DNA of 64,000 nt from Enterococcus crotali (GCF_000633635.1 NZ_AYPQ01000004.1:86-64085); one strand, 5' to 3'. Numbered from the stretch's first letter, positions 1 through 7,949 are shown. Made by a program: numbers and translations. Notes: generated from the sequence alone by a model not told the origin.

Positions 1-340
1 AAAAAAGTTTCAAGTTTTTCTGCTTGATGTTATCGAATGTTTCGCGACAACTTCATTAGTTTATCAGGTTGTTTGTTATTTGTCAACAACTTTCTTCCTG
101 ATTTTTCAAGTTTTTTTGAACTTGATTTGTTATTCTATTCTCGTTCTGTCGTCAGTGTTTCTTGCGACAACTTCACTAGTTTATCAGGTTAGCCATTGTT
201 TGTCAACAACTAATTTTCTGATTTCCAAAGTTTTTTCGTCTTTGGATTGTTATATTATTTTTGTCGTTTGGCGTGTTACCTCAGTGCCTTGCGACAAGAT
301 ATAATATAACAAGTTTTTTGTTATTGGTCAACCATTTTTT
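1..340. repeat. AT-rich tandem repeat, ~120-bp period, about 2.5 units
   Basis: The block GCGACAA is seen at 44-50, 164-170 and 291-297 (spacing 120 and 127). The first two copies continue with nearly identical sequence (TTCA[T/C]TAGTTTATCAGGTT), and a second block, TTTGTCAACAAC, recurs at 79-90 and 199-210, with a degenerate version at 321-334. Between blocks each unit holds a short hairpin: CAAG/CTTG at 11-26, CAAGTT/AACTTG at 108-125 and CCAAAG/CTTTGG near 225-244. The stem bases differ between units but stay paired, so folding seems to be kept. No gene is visible in 1-459. The array begins at or before the window edge. Function unknown. Confidence 0.7.
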
Positions 341-459
341 TGAAAAAAAAGGAAAAAGTTTTCATTCAGTTTTCTTACCATTAACTATAGATTCGTTTTT
401 AGGGGAAATTGATGATCAAATAACAACATTTGTACAATATAAGGCACCAATAGCGATTG

Positions 460-969
460 TTAAGCCAGAGAAAATGAAAATAGTTCGAATTTAGTTCCGT
501 TAAAATCTTTTGCACTTCCTACATTAATGAACCCATTCTGTTGGTAAAAGTCAATCAACTTCTTATTACTCCCTAAACAATCTAATCGCAACTCAATTAC
601 TTGGCCTCTAAATTTTTGTTTTAATTCAGTCAGTAATTCTTTCCCATATGCTTTTCCTCTATAGTTTGGGCGGATGATCACTCGATGAAGATAGCAAGCT
701 GCTTGATCGATACCAATTTCCCCCCAAAGTAATCTGTCCCATTCTGTTGGGATTTTCCAAGCTGCTGCCATTCCTGCCAATTCTTTCTTTCTATTATAGA
801 AGAAAAATACTTCTCCCTTTTCTACTGCTTCCGTTAATCCGTGCTTATCCTCTCCTTGTAATACATCTGACCACTGATCACTTCCTGTTTCTTTTAACCA
901 CTCAGCACTTTCTTTCAATAGAGTCATAGCCGTAGTTGTATCCATTATTGTTGCTTGCTTTAATGACAT
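460..969 (-). CDS. GNAT family N-acetyltransferase
   Basis: A 169-residue acyl-CoA-dependent N-acetyltransferase of unknown substrate. The core shows the GNAT pattern: a strand ending in LHRVIIRPNYRGKAYGKELL (about residues 91-110, the acetyl-CoA pyrophosphate loop R/Q-x-x-G-x-G/A in the form RGKAYG), followed by a helix and the C-terminal LDCLGSNKKLIDFYQQNGF segment typical of the fold's last strands. The start has a good ribosome site (GGAGGAAAATCTT before ATG). It stands alone. A terminator-like hairpin upstream (1006-1032) separates it from the next minus-strand gene. Fold assignment is firm; substrate cannot be predicted. Confidence 0.85.
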   Translation of the reverse strand: MSLKQATIMDTTTAMTLLKESAEWLKETGSDQWSDVLQGEDKHGLTEAVEKGEVFFFYNRKKELAGMAAAWKIPTEWDRLLWGEIGIDQAACYLHRVIIRPNYRGKAYGKELLTELKQKFRGQVIELRLDCLGSNKKLIDFYQQNGFINVGSAKDFNGTKFELFSFSLA

Positions 970-1000
970 AAGATTTTCCTCCTAACTAATACTTTGTAAA

Positions 1001-1032
1001 AAATAGAACAAAACTAAAGGATAGCTTTGTTC
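1001..1032 (-). terminator. Rho-independent terminator of the 1105-1467 gene
   Basis: The stem GAACAAA-CTA / TAG-TTTGTTC (arms 1006-1016 and 1022-1032, one mismatch) is followed on the minus strand by TATTTTTTA. It lies just downstream of the minus-strand gene ending at 1105. Confidence 0.7.
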
Positions 1033-1104
1033 CGACTTTTAATTTTTAAAATAAAAGGATTGTAGAAACTAAGCCTCTTACTTATTTATATAGCTTGCCT
1101 AAGT

Positions 1105-1467
1105 TTAAAACATCGGTACTCCCTGAATATCATAATTAGCTAATAGATTCTTTAACTCAGATGGTTTTTCCCACACGTATCTGTTACTGATTGCAGGAGT
1201 CACATGATCTTCGTTCATTTCAAATACAAATAAAGGCATATTTTCAGCATCTGTATGTGCATTTGTTAGCTCGACTAAACTAATTGAAGTAACATCTAGT
1301 TGAATTTCTTCTTTAAAAAGCTGCAACATACTAGCTAATCCCGTCATATCTTCAGAAACTTTTGCTGTAACAAATGCCATTGACTCACCCACTGGATGAA
1401 CAAGAAACTTTTTCGAACCGTCATTTAGGTTCAGTATAATAGTACCAGCGACTTTTTTGTTAGACAA
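1105..1467 (-). CDS. Conserved hypothetical protein, ~120 aa
   Basis: I do not recognise this family. It is a small soluble protein without signal peptide or membrane segment, and it has alternating strand/helix character. It ends in a segment rich in W/P/L (about 15 residues before the end is YVWEKPSELKNLL). A GTG at 1476 would sit directly on the Shine-Dalgarno sequence with no spacer. The in-frame TTG at 1467 has GAGGTGG about 6 nt upstream, so I prefer TTG. It lies between the S1-domain gene and a GNAT gene, on the same strand as both, with separate signals. No function is proposed. Confidence 0.6.
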   Translation of the reverse strand: MSNKKVAGTIILNLNDGSKKFLVHPVGESMAFVTAKVSEDMTGLASMLQLFKEEIQLDVTSISLVELTNAHTDAENMPLFVFEMNEDHVTPAISNRYVWEKPSELKNLLANYDIQGVPMF

Positions 1468-1540
1468 AACATCCACCTCAATTAATTTTTGTTTTCAGAA
1501 ACTAGGAAAATTGTACCATATTTTCTGAAAAAAAACAGAA

Positions 1541-1909
1541 TTATTTCTCAAGCAATTTATCCATTGCTTCATCAGTCCATACTTGAAGCTCTTTTTCTAA
1601 TGTATCAAAGCCGATTTTTTTATTTTTATTGGTAAAGTATTTTTTTCGTCGATGGTTGGGTTGCTGGGTTTGTGCTTCTAATGTTCTCAAAGATAAACTG
1701 ATTTTTTTTGAGTACTCATCGATGTCGATAACTTGTACTTTGACTTTTTGGCCAACTGTTAATAAACTATGAATATTTTTTGTATATCCTGCTTGCACCT
1801 CTGAGACATGGATTAGCCCTTGCGTTGTATCACTTAATGAAACAAAAGCACCATAAGGTTGTAATCCTGTGACTGTTCCATTAAGAATCATTCCTATCTT
1901 GTATTCCAT
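1541..1909 (-). CDS. S1 domain RNA-binding protein (CvfD / general stress protein 13 type)
   Basis: A 122-residue protein with a single S1 (OB-fold) RNA-binding domain at about residues 1-75. Typical S1 signatures are visible: G-x-V-x-G-[L/I]-Q-P-Y-G-A-F-V (13-23 region), GLIHVSEV, and the closing VKVQVIDIDEYSKKISLSLR. The tail is short, basic and then acidic. Such proteins (YugI/GSP13/CvfD) bind ribosomes or mRNA and act as post-transcriptional regulators in Firmicutes; that role is inferred from family. Length matches the family (~120-130 aa). The start ATG is followed by the domain immediately. Confidence 0.85.
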   Translation of the reverse strand: MEYKIGMILNGTVTGLQPYGAFVSLSDTTQGLIHVSEVQAGYTKNIHSLLTVGQKVKVQVIDIDEYSKKISLSLRTLEAQTQQPNHRRKKYFTNKNKKIGFDTLEKELQVWTDEAMDKLLEK

Positions 1910-2108
1910 CTTATTTATCCTCTTTTCGTTATTCCCGTCAAAATGATTTTCTCATTTAAAATGATATCATGTTTCCGTTAAAAAGTGCATGAATTTATTT
2001 CTGCTACTACATTATTGATTCTTTTTGTTCATATTTTATTGAAAGTCCATTATACTATAGTTACAACTTAATTATCGAGAAATGTTTTTAATAGAAAGGA
2101 AGAATTGA

Positions 2109-3275
2109 ATGGTAGAATTTGATACAGTCTATAACCGCCTCAACACGAATTGCATTAAATGGGATTCGATTGAAGATACTTATGGAGAAAGTGACTTGTT
2201 GCCTTTGTGGATAGCTGATATGGACTTCAAAGCAAACCCACCTGTTCTAGACGCACTGAAGAAAACAGTTGAACAAGGTCTTTTGGGCTATTCACCTGCC
2301 CCCGACTCTTTGTATGAAGCAATTCAAGAGTGGCAAAAACGTCGTCATGATCTTTCAGTCAGTAAAGAAGCGATTCTTTTTAATAGTGGCGTCGTTCCAA
2401 GTCTTTCAATAGCAATTCAAGCCTACACCAAACCAGGTGATGCTGTCTTAATCCATGATCCAGTCTATCCTCCATTTGCAAAAGTTGTTGAGCAAAATAA
2501 TCGAAAGCTTGTCCGCAGCCCCTTAATGATTGAACAAGGTCGCTTTATTATGGATCTTGAAGAGCTAGAAAAACAAATTATTGCCGAAGATGTCCGACTT
2601 TTTATTTTATGTAATCCTCACAACCCAGGAGGACGTGTTTGGACAAAAAGTGAGCTTGAAGCTTTTGGTAAATTATGTGCAAAATATGATGTACTTGTTA
2701 TTAGTGATGAGATCCATCAGGATTTGATTTTTGCGCCTCACGTATTCACGACTTTTACAAATGTTCATCCAACATTCAAAGATTTCTCGATTACTCTAAC
2801 AGCCGCAACAAAAACATTTAACCTTGCCGGCATCAAAAACTCAATGATTTTTATAGAGAATTCTAATTTACGAAAAAAATTCATTGAAGTGCAAGAACGT
2901 AACTTTCAAAATGAAATCAATATATTTGGATATGTTGGAACTGAAGCTGCTTATCACAATGGTGACGCTTGGTTAGAAGAGCTATTGATTTATCTAAAAG
3001 AAAATATCGATACCGTATCAAATTTTATCGAAAATGAACTGCCCAAAGTCAAGATCATGCAACCAGAAGGAACATATTTGATGTGGCTAGATTTTTCAGC
3101 TTTCGACCTGACAGATGCTCAGTTACAAAATCAACTAATCCATAAAGGAAAAGTTGTGCTGAATGCAGGAATTACTTTTGGTCCGCAGGGAACACAGCAT
3201 ATGCGCTTGAATGTCGCTTGTCCAAAAGAAACTTTATTGGAAGGCTTACGTAGAATCAAACATTCCTTTGAGTAA
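2109..3275 (+). CDS. MalY/PatB family PLP-dependent cystathionine beta-lyase / aminotransferase
   Basis: A 388-residue fold-type I PLP enzyme of the MalY/PatB group, which cleaves C-S bonds of cystathionine or cysteine conjugates to pyruvate, ammonia and a thiol. The N-terminal WDSIEDTYGESDLLPLWIADMDF is the hallmark of the group. CNPHNPGGRVW holds the Asn that contacts PLP, VISDEIHQDL the Asp, and TAATKTFNLAGIK contains the Schiff-base Lys (about residue 235). RBS AAAGGAAG precedes the ATG. It is a single gene with its own terminator at 3284-3310. It may act in methionine biosynthesis or sulfur scavenging; family members can also have regulatory side roles. Confidence 0.88.
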   Translation: MVEFDTVYNRLNTNCIKWDSIEDTYGESDLLPLWIADMDFKANPPVLDALKKTVEQGLLGYSPAPDSLYEAIQEWQKRRHDLSVSKEAILFNSGVVPSLSIAIQAYTKPGDAVLIHDPVYPPFAKVVEQNNRKLVRSPLMIEQGRFIMDLEELEKQIIAEDVRLFILCNPHNPGGRVWTKSELEAFGKLCAKYDVLVISDEIHQDLIFAPHVFTTFTNVHPTFKDFSITLTAATKTFNLAGIKNSMIFIENSNLRKKFIEVQERNFQNEINIFGYVGTEAAYHNGDAWLEELLIYLKENIDTVSNFIENELPKVKIMQPEGTYLMWLDFSAFDLTDAQLQNQLIHKGKVVLNAGITFGPQGTQHMRLNVACPKETLLEGLRRIKHSFE

Positions 3276-3318
3276 AAAAAGCGAAGCCTAAACTGTAATC
3301 GTTTAGGCTTTACTTTTT
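3274..3318. terminator. Bidirectional terminator between convergent PLP-lyase and cyclophilin genes
   Basis: Perfect 10-bp stem AAGCCTAAAC / GTTTAGGCTT (3284-3293 and 3301-3310) with a 7-nt loop. An A-run precedes it and a T-rich run follows, so it can serve both strands. Confidence 0.85.
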
Positions 3319-3335
3319 TGTCTATTGTATGCTTC

Positions 3336-3923
3336 TTATTCGCTGATTTCTACTTTTTCGATGACTACGTCAAACGTTGGGCGATCTTGAGAGTCTCTTT
3401 GAACTCCACCGATTTCATCCACTACGTCCATGCCTTCTACAACATGACCAAAAACAGTATGACGGAAGTCTAACCATGGTGTTCCACCTTTTTTATAGGC
3501 TTCGATCACTTCTGTTGGAAAGCCTGCGCCTTCCAATTGACCAAACATATTCGCTGGTACATTTTGATTGTTGACGATAAAGAATTGGCTTCCATTAGTG
3601 TTCGGTCCGGCATTTGCCATTGATAGCGCACCGCGTAGGTTAAACACATCTTTAGAAAACTCATCTTCAAACTTCTCACCATAAATGCTTTCGCCACCCA
3701 TACCTGTTCCAGTAGGATCGCCACCTTGAATCATGAAATCAGGGATAACACGGTGAAAAATCACTCCATCGTAATAACCTTTTTTTGCCAATTGAACAAA
3801 ATTTTCAACTGTTTTTGGTGCATGCTCTGGGAAAAGTTGAACTGTGATATCCCCTCGGTTCGTTTTTATCACGGCTTTCGGGCCTTTAACATTTGCTAAA
3901 TCTAATTGTGGAAATTCTGACAT
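3336..3923 (-). CDS. Cyclophilin-type peptidyl-prolyl cis-trans isomerase
   Basis: A 195-residue cytoplasmic cyclophilin, which catalyses cis-trans isomerisation of X-Pro bonds. It carries [20 protein letters not shown] (active-site Arg and the FMIQGG signature), then [16 protein letters not shown] and the [13 protein letters not shown]-terminal motif. There is no signal peptide or lipobox, so this is the soluble PpiB-like type rather than the exported PrsA type. RBS GAGGAGGAAAT precedes the start. It is monocistronic, sharing the bidirectional terminator at 3284-3310. Confidence 0.92.
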   Translation of the reverse strand: MSEFPQLDLANVKGPKAVIKTNRGDITVQLFPEHAPKTVENFVQLAKKGYYDGVIFHRVIPDFMIQGGDPTGTGMGGESIYGEKFEDEFSKDVFNLRGALSMANAGPNTNGSQFFIVNNQNVPANMFGQLEGAGFPTEVIEAYKKGGTPWLDFRHTVFGHVVEGMDVVDEIGGVQRDSQDRPTFDVVIEKVEISE

Positions 3924-4146
3924 CGTTATTTCCTCCTCATTAATTTTTACTTCCTTATGATATCATAAACAACTTCACTTGAAAATTCTATTATCTTTGA
4001 TAATCTTTAAGAGAAGCCTTTTTTCACAAACTCCTACTTGCTTTTTTCGCTTACAAGTGATATTTTGTGAAAACGATATACAATCATTTTTGATTTTATC
4101 TTCATAGATGAAAACTTTTTTATTATAGAATCTGGAGGGAAATTTG

Positions 4147-5160
4147 ATGTCTGAATCAAAAAATATATATGATCTAACAATCGTCGGCGCAGGTCCCGTT
4201 GGTCTGTTTGCCGCTTTTTACGCAGGAATCCGTAAGGCAAAAACTAAAATTATTGATAGTTTGCCTCAGCTTGGTGGACAATTGTCTACCCTTTACCCCG
4301 AAAAATATATTTATGATGTCCCGGGGTTTCCAGCAATCAAAGCAAGTGAGTTGATCGAAAATCTAGAAAGACAAATCACTCCTTTTGCTCATGATATTTT
4401 TTTGGAAGAAGAAGTGAAAAATTTAGTTCAAGAAGATGGCTACCTACGTATCGAAACGTCAAAGGGTATTCACTATTCCAAAGCGGTGATTTTTGCCATT
4501 GGAAACGGCTCATTTCAACCTAGACGTTTAACTATTGATGGTGCAGCCGAATTGGAAGGCAACCATGTCCATTATTATGTAACAGATATGAATAAATTTT
4601 CTGGCAAAAAAGTGGCTATTGCTGGTGGTGGTGATTCCGCTATCGACTGGGCTTTAATGTTGGAGCCCATTGCCGAAAAGGTTTCGATCATCCATCGTCG
4701 ACCTGAGTTTCGTGGTCATGAACACAGTGTAGATAATTTAAAAAACTCAGAAGTTGCTATCTATACTCCATATGTCATCGATCAGCTATTAGTTGAAGAT
4801 GATTCATTCAAGGGAATTCAACTAAAAGAAACAAAAGCTGATAATTTTGAAAAATTAGAGCTAGATTCTTTGATCATTAATTATGGATTTACGTCCTCTT
4901 TGAGCCATCTAAAAGAATGGGGCTTAGATGTTAGCCGAAATGCGATAGAAGTAAACTCTGATATGTCAACAAATATTCCAGGTGTCTACGCTGTTGGCGA
5001 TATTTGTAACTACGATGGCAAAGTAAAATTGATTGCAACGGGCTTTGGTGAAGCGCCAACAGCTGTGAATAATGCATTACATTTTATTAAACCTGATACT
5101 AGAGCACAACCTATGCACAGTACTAGTTTATTTGAAGGAAAAGAAGCTAAGATGCTTTAA
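4147..5160 (+). CDS. Ferredoxin-NADP(+) reductase, YumC/TrxB-like type
   Basis: A 337-residue FAD- and NAD(P)H-binding flavoprotein. It has GAGPVGLFAAFYAG at the N-terminus (FAD Rossmann motif), AIAGGGDSAIDWA mid-protein (NADPH site) and the C-terminal FAD motif GVYAVGDICNY. The thioredoxin-reductase redox CxxC is absent, which marks the YumC-type ferredoxin/flavodoxin reductase group rather than TrxB. Start chosen at ATG 4147 with GGAGGGA six bases upstream; an in-frame TTG just before it is less well placed. Neighbours are a YuzB-like and a PgpA gene. From memory the Bacillus counterparts yumC, yuzB and yutG also lie near one another. Confidence 0.9.
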   Translation: MSESKNIYDLTIVGAGPVGLFAAFYAGIRKAKTKIIDSLPQLGGQLSTLYPEKYIYDVPGFPAIKASELIENLERQITPFAHDIFLEEEVKNLVQEDGYLRIETSKGIHYSKAVIFAIGNGSFQPRRLTIDGAAELEGNHVHYYVTDMNKFSGKKVAIAGGGDSAIDWALMLEPIAEKVSIIHRRPEFRGHEHSVDNLKNSEVAIYTPYVIDQLLVEDDSFKGIQLKETKADNFEKLELDSLIINYGFTSSLSHLKEWGLDVSRNAIEVNSDMSTNIPGVYAVGDICNYDGKVKLIATGFGEAPTAVNNALHFIKPDTRAQPMHSTSLFEGKEAKML

Positions 5161-5162
5161 AA

Positions 5163-5338
5163 AAAAGGAGTGTGGAACAAAACTAAACATCAGTTTTGGT
5201 GTGCACTCTAAAACCGAATAAACGGCGAGAAAAAAGCAGCTCCTTCGGAAATAAGCTGGAATTCACAAAAATTTGAAGAGCAATTTTCGTAAATTCCCTC
5301 TTATTTCTCGGAGCTAAACACTTTTGTCTCGACCTCTT
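5163..5338 (-). repeat. Dispersed 3'-end element, copy A (variant terminal hairpin)
   Basis: Read on the minus strand this 170-bp gap contains a block close to GTTTAGCTCCGAGAAATAAG, then CGCCGTTTATTCGG, then a terminal hairpin (GAGTG...CACTC with inner AAAACT/AGTTTT, about 5169-5210) followed by seven T. The first two blocks recur in the copy at 62.4 kb in the same order. It lies between the convergent yumC-like and YuzB-like genes and can terminate the latter. Confidence 0.6.
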
Positions 5339-5340
5339 TT

Positions 5341-5586
5341 TTAACTATTCATATCTTCTTGCCAAAGTAAAATGGCTTTTTTTACATTCTCAACTAACTC
5401 TTCAGGTGTGCGCCCAACAATCCGCTCCCCTTCAAATAAGACAAAGAACGTTTGGGCACAAAGAACACATTCGTTCATACAAGAATAGGAGACAATATCG
5501 CCGTTTTCTTCAATAAACGGATCATTCATTAACAGTTCTGCGCCCTTAGCTAAGTTTTGTTCACAACATTCTATAAGTGGGTTCAT
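5341..5586 (-). CDS. YuzB-like protein (DUF1450)
   Basis: An 81-residue cytoplasmic protein that opens with NPLIECCEQNL, carries a Cys-rich centre (SCMNECVLCAQTFFVLFEGE) and ends in a GRTPEELVENV helix. This is the layout of the DUF1450/YuzB family. The fold resembles thioredoxin-like ferredoxins, but biochemical function is not established. Cysteines at about positions 8-9 and in the C-x3-C-x2-C cluster (around 36-43) could bind a metal or do redox chemistry; this is inference. It faces the ferredoxin-NADP reductase gene convergently, and an association with that enzyme is plausible. Confidence 0.8.
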   Translation of the reverse strand: MNPLIECCEQNLAKGAELLMNDPFIEENGDIVSYSCMNECVLCAQTFFVLFEGERIVGRTPEELVENVKKAILLWQEDMNS

Positions 5587-5672
5587 TAATCTTCTCCTTG
5601 CATTTTTCTCTTTAAATAGTATACCATTGATGTAATCTAAGTTTAAAAATGATGCATTGGAGGTTTTTTATT

Positions 5673-6179
5673 TTGGTGATAAAAGGAGAAACATTAGAGA
5701 AAAAAGCACGGCAGCTATTGAAAGACCGTGGAGTTGAGATAGAAGATTTAGCAGAATTGGTTTTATTTTTACAGAAACCTTATATCGAAAATCTTGATTT
5801 AGCGACCTGTATTGAAAATATTGACGGTGTTTTGTCTAAACGTGAAGTACACAACGCGATCATCACTGGTATTCAGTTAGATATTCTGGCTGAAGAAAAA
5901 AAATTACTTCATCCTTTACAAGAAATTCTAGAAGAAGATGAGGGACTTTATGGTATTGATGAAATTTTAGCACTTTCGATCGTTAATGTTTATGGATCAA
6001 TTGGCTTTACGAATTACGGTTACATCGACAAAGTAAAACCTGGGATCTTAGCTAAATTAAATTCTCATGAAGGTCCGCAAGTTCATACTTTTTTAGATGA
6101 TATCGTTGGTGCGATTGCTGCTGCGGCGGCTAGTCGTTTAGCCCACTCTCAACCGGATAAGAGTAGCATCACACAATAA
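5673..6179 (+). CDS. Phosphatidylglycerophosphatase A family protein (YutG type)
   Basis: A protein of ~168 residues of the soluble PgpA/YutG family, which dephosphorylates phosphatidylglycerol phosphate in the family's characterised members. Diagnostic blocks are LSKREVHNAIITGIQLD, EDEGLYGIDEILALSIVNVYG and the C-terminal DDIVGAIAAAAASRLAH. An ATG at 5649 exists upstream, but the ribosome site GGAGG at 5659-5663 lies inside that extension, so translation should start at TTG 5673 (9-nt spacer) or GTG 5676. It is a single gene followed by an elaborate terminator at 6198-6258. Confidence 0.85.
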   Translation: MVIKGETLEKKARQLLKDRGVEIEDLAELVLFLQKPYIENLDLATCIENIDGVLSKREVHNAIITGIQLDILAEEKKLLHPLQEILEEDEGLYGIDEILALSIVNVYGSIGFTNYGYIDKVKPGILAKLNSHEGPQVHTFLDDIVGAIAAAAASRLAHSQPDKSSITQ

Positions 6180-6197
6180 GTATTTAAACTAAAAAAT

Positions 6198-6262
6198 AAG
6201 AGCAGATCAGCCATCTACCATCAGTTGACATGGTAGCAAGGTTCAAGATCCTGCTCTTTTTA
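6198..6262 (+). terminator. Terminator of the pgpA-like gene with a nested second stem
   Basis: Outer stem AAGAGCAG / CTGCTCTT (6198-6205 and 6251-6258) followed by TTTTTATATTTTTA. An inner perfect stem CTACCAT / ATGGTAG lies at 6215-6221 and 6230-6236. The 45-nt interior is larger than in ordinary terminators. Confidence 0.75.
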
Positions 6263-6350
6263 TATTTTTAACAGCGTTTCAATTGCTTCATGAGTAATCC
6301 TTCTATTATAATAAGTTTAAAGTATATGACATCCTCTTATACTTATGTTT

Positions 6351-6460
6351 AAAGCTACCACTATAGGTAACAAGAGTTACTTCTGATTTTGATGAGCACA
6401 TTTTTCAGTCGTTGATTTTCTTCCCCAAAGATAAATCAAATGCCTATAGTGGTAAGCTTT
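6351..6460. repeat. 110-bp inverted-repeat element
   Basis: Arms AAAGCTACCACTATAGG (6351-6367) and its complement with one extra base (6443-6460) flank a 75-bp AT-rich core. The core has a smaller inverted pair (TTGATTT/AAATCAA). No coding capacity. It could be a miniature element or a remnant of inverted ends. Confidence 0.55.
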
Positions 6461-6540
6461 ATCCAATATATCCCACTTCATTCAATCATACTCATCTCCC
6501 TATACAAGTACGATCAACCAGGATACTTAAACAAGAGATA

Positions 6541-6803
6541 GAAGCAAAAAATAAAAAAACGGTATCAGAATTCCTTCCAACACCGCTGTATCGTTCAATA
6601 AGTAAACGCTGGCATGTTCATTATCTCGTGTATTTTTAGGGGTAGATATTTTCCTAAAAATTGAGTACAATAAATCATGTCAGTGCTTTTGCATTGACGA
6701 GGGCAACTTGATTGGTCAGTGTCTTGACTCATCAGGCTTCGTAGTTTGGCGGCCACCAAACTGTGAAGTGCCTTTTTTATTTTATTATTTTCGCTTCTAT
6801 CAT
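6541..6803 (-). ncRNA. Candidate minus-strand small RNA, ~250 nt
   Basis: A near-consensus sigma-A promoter (TTGACG, 18-bp spacer, TACAAT; 6839-6810) faces left. About 250 bp downstream a stem (AACGATACAG ... CTGATACCGTT, bulged, about 6561-6598) is followed on the minus strand by seven T, A, six T. No reading frame of more than ~45 codons is present and none has a ribosome site. A strong hairpin (6738-6771) lies near its 5' end. The combination suggests a noncoding transcript; nothing known was recognised. Confidence 0.4.
6738..6785 (+). terminator. Strong plus-strand terminator with no gene upstream
   Basis: Stem CTTC..AGTTTGG / CCAAACT..GAAG (13 bp with a 2-bp internal mismatch, loop CGGCCA), then TGCCTTTTTTATTTTATT. 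No open reading frame precedes it on the plus strand, so it implies a short plus-strand RNA or a leader. It lies inside the candidate minus-strand RNA, making an antisense pair possible. Confidence 0.6.
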
Positions 6804-6809
6804 GTACCC

Positions 6810-6839
6810 ATTGTACAAGATGAGTGAATGTTTCGTCAA
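6810..6839 (-). promoter_or_regulatory. Sigma-A promoter of candidate small RNA
   Basis: Minus strand: TTGACG (6839-6834), 18-bp spacer, TACAAT (6815-6810). The nearest downstream coding gene on this strand is PgpA's convergent neighbour far away, so the promoter probably serves an unannotated transcript. Confidence 0.55.
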
Positions 6840-6923
6840 TGCTGATTCTGCTTTATTTTTTTGTGAAAAATCGACTTTTCCTCGAACAAATAGGCAGCGG
6901 AAGCCTTTTCTCAATGATTTTAT

Positions 6924-6943
6924 ATTATTAGTTAACTAATAAT
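6924..6943. repeat. Perfect 20-bp palindrome
   Basis: ATTATTAGTTAACTAATAAT reads the same on both strands. It is 30 bp beyond the restored stop of the lipoprotein gene and has no T-run, so it looks more like a protein-binding or cruciform site than a terminator. Confidence 0.5.
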
Positions 6944-6972
6944 TAGTTTCGTTTTTGAACGAGCTACTTTGA

Positions 6973-7847
6973 TTATTGATTGGTTGACACCGTCATCTTA
7001 AGTGCTTGTAGTGCATCAAAATGTTGAATAGTATAAACAATCGTTCCTTCTTGCCAAACCACTGAATTATTTTGATAACTATCACTTGTGCCGGCTGTTA
7101 AAGAAATCTGCCTCTAGATTGGGGAGCTGGTAACATCGCTGTTTCCAAATAGGCAACAGCTTCTTTAGCTAATGGCTCAGCTACCTCCCCACCAATATTG
7201 GAAGCTCGAACAACTAAACTCCAATTTCCTTCTTGCCAAGATAAATAACTGGAACCTGCAGCGCCTTGTTGATAACCTGTGATCCCATAGCCTAAATCAA
7301 TCTGTCTTCCCCCATTATCGATGATTTGATTAACTGCATTGGCCGCTTCATCATTAGAAGTATAAGATTTTTTTTCAAATGAAGCAATCGGTTGTAAGTC
7401 ATTGACTACAGTATCATTGACTGTGATCCCATGATCTTCAGCATAATATAAAATTCTGAAATTTTCTTGATCAGCAGCTCTTGTTGTTGCAGCCGTTAAA
7501 TATTCAGGTGTTTTGCTTGTTAATATCGCTTGCGGTAAACGATTGTTTGGAAAATCTTTACTTAGCTGACTCAGAACAGTCTCTGCTTGTTTTGCAGGTG
7601 TGTTATTTTCTGATTTTACAGCAGATTGGCTTTCACTTGTTTTTGTTTCGGATGTAGTTGAAGATTTTGTTGAACTTTGGCTGGTACTGGATTTTGTTGT
7701 ACTACTATTAGTTGATGTGGTTGTTTGGCTTGTTTTTTCGGTACTTTTAGCTGTAGTTGAACTTTCAGCAGTCTTGCCTTTTCCTCCACAAGCAGCTAGC
7801 GATAATCCTGCCACTAATATAAATGAATAAATAAGTTTCTTCTTCAT
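6973..7847 (-). pseudogene. Secreted lipoprotein, frameshifted near its C-terminus
   Basis: The N-terminus MKKKLIYSFILVAGLSLAAC has a basic n-region, hydrophobic core and LAAC lipobox, so the product is lipidated at Cys20 and anchored outside the membrane. A Ser/Thr-rich linker (about residues 25-80) leads to a ~170-residue globular domain I do not recognise. The frame stops at 7098 after QSRGRFL. In the next frame the coding sequence continues without a break for ~47 codons (QISLTAGTSDSYQNNSVVWQ... ending MTVSTNQ, stop at 6973), with a WQEG motif echoing one in the upstream domain. Adding one base at about 7108-7115 gives a continuous 291-residue protein. Probably sequencing error, possibly real. 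Confidence 0.75.
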
Positions 7848-7949
7848 CTTTTTCCCTCCTGTTTATTCTTTTCTTTAGTTTATCATCAAATAACAGAATA
7901 CTCACTTCATATGATTTTTTTAGTTAGAGTAAATATCTATCACTTCTAA

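Noticed and set aside
80-494. Two overlapping small open reading frames (74 and 77 codons) on the plus strand
   Set aside because: They lie in the tandem repeat and AT-rich area, have no ribosome site and show low-complexity hydrophobic content.
6412-6639. 75-codon plus-strand open frame, with a vague resemblance to a transposase C-terminus
   Set aside because: It starts at TTG without ribosome site, overlaps the inverted-repeat element and the candidate RNA, and the resemblance is too weak to name a family.
6721-6740. 45-codon minus-strand frame in the candidate RNA as a type I toxin
   Set aside because: The peptide has no hydrophobic helix typical of Fst-like toxins and no ribosome site.
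6260-6970. Insertion-sequence remnant
   Set aside because: No recognisable transposase motif and no paired target duplication; only isolated inverted repeats are visible.
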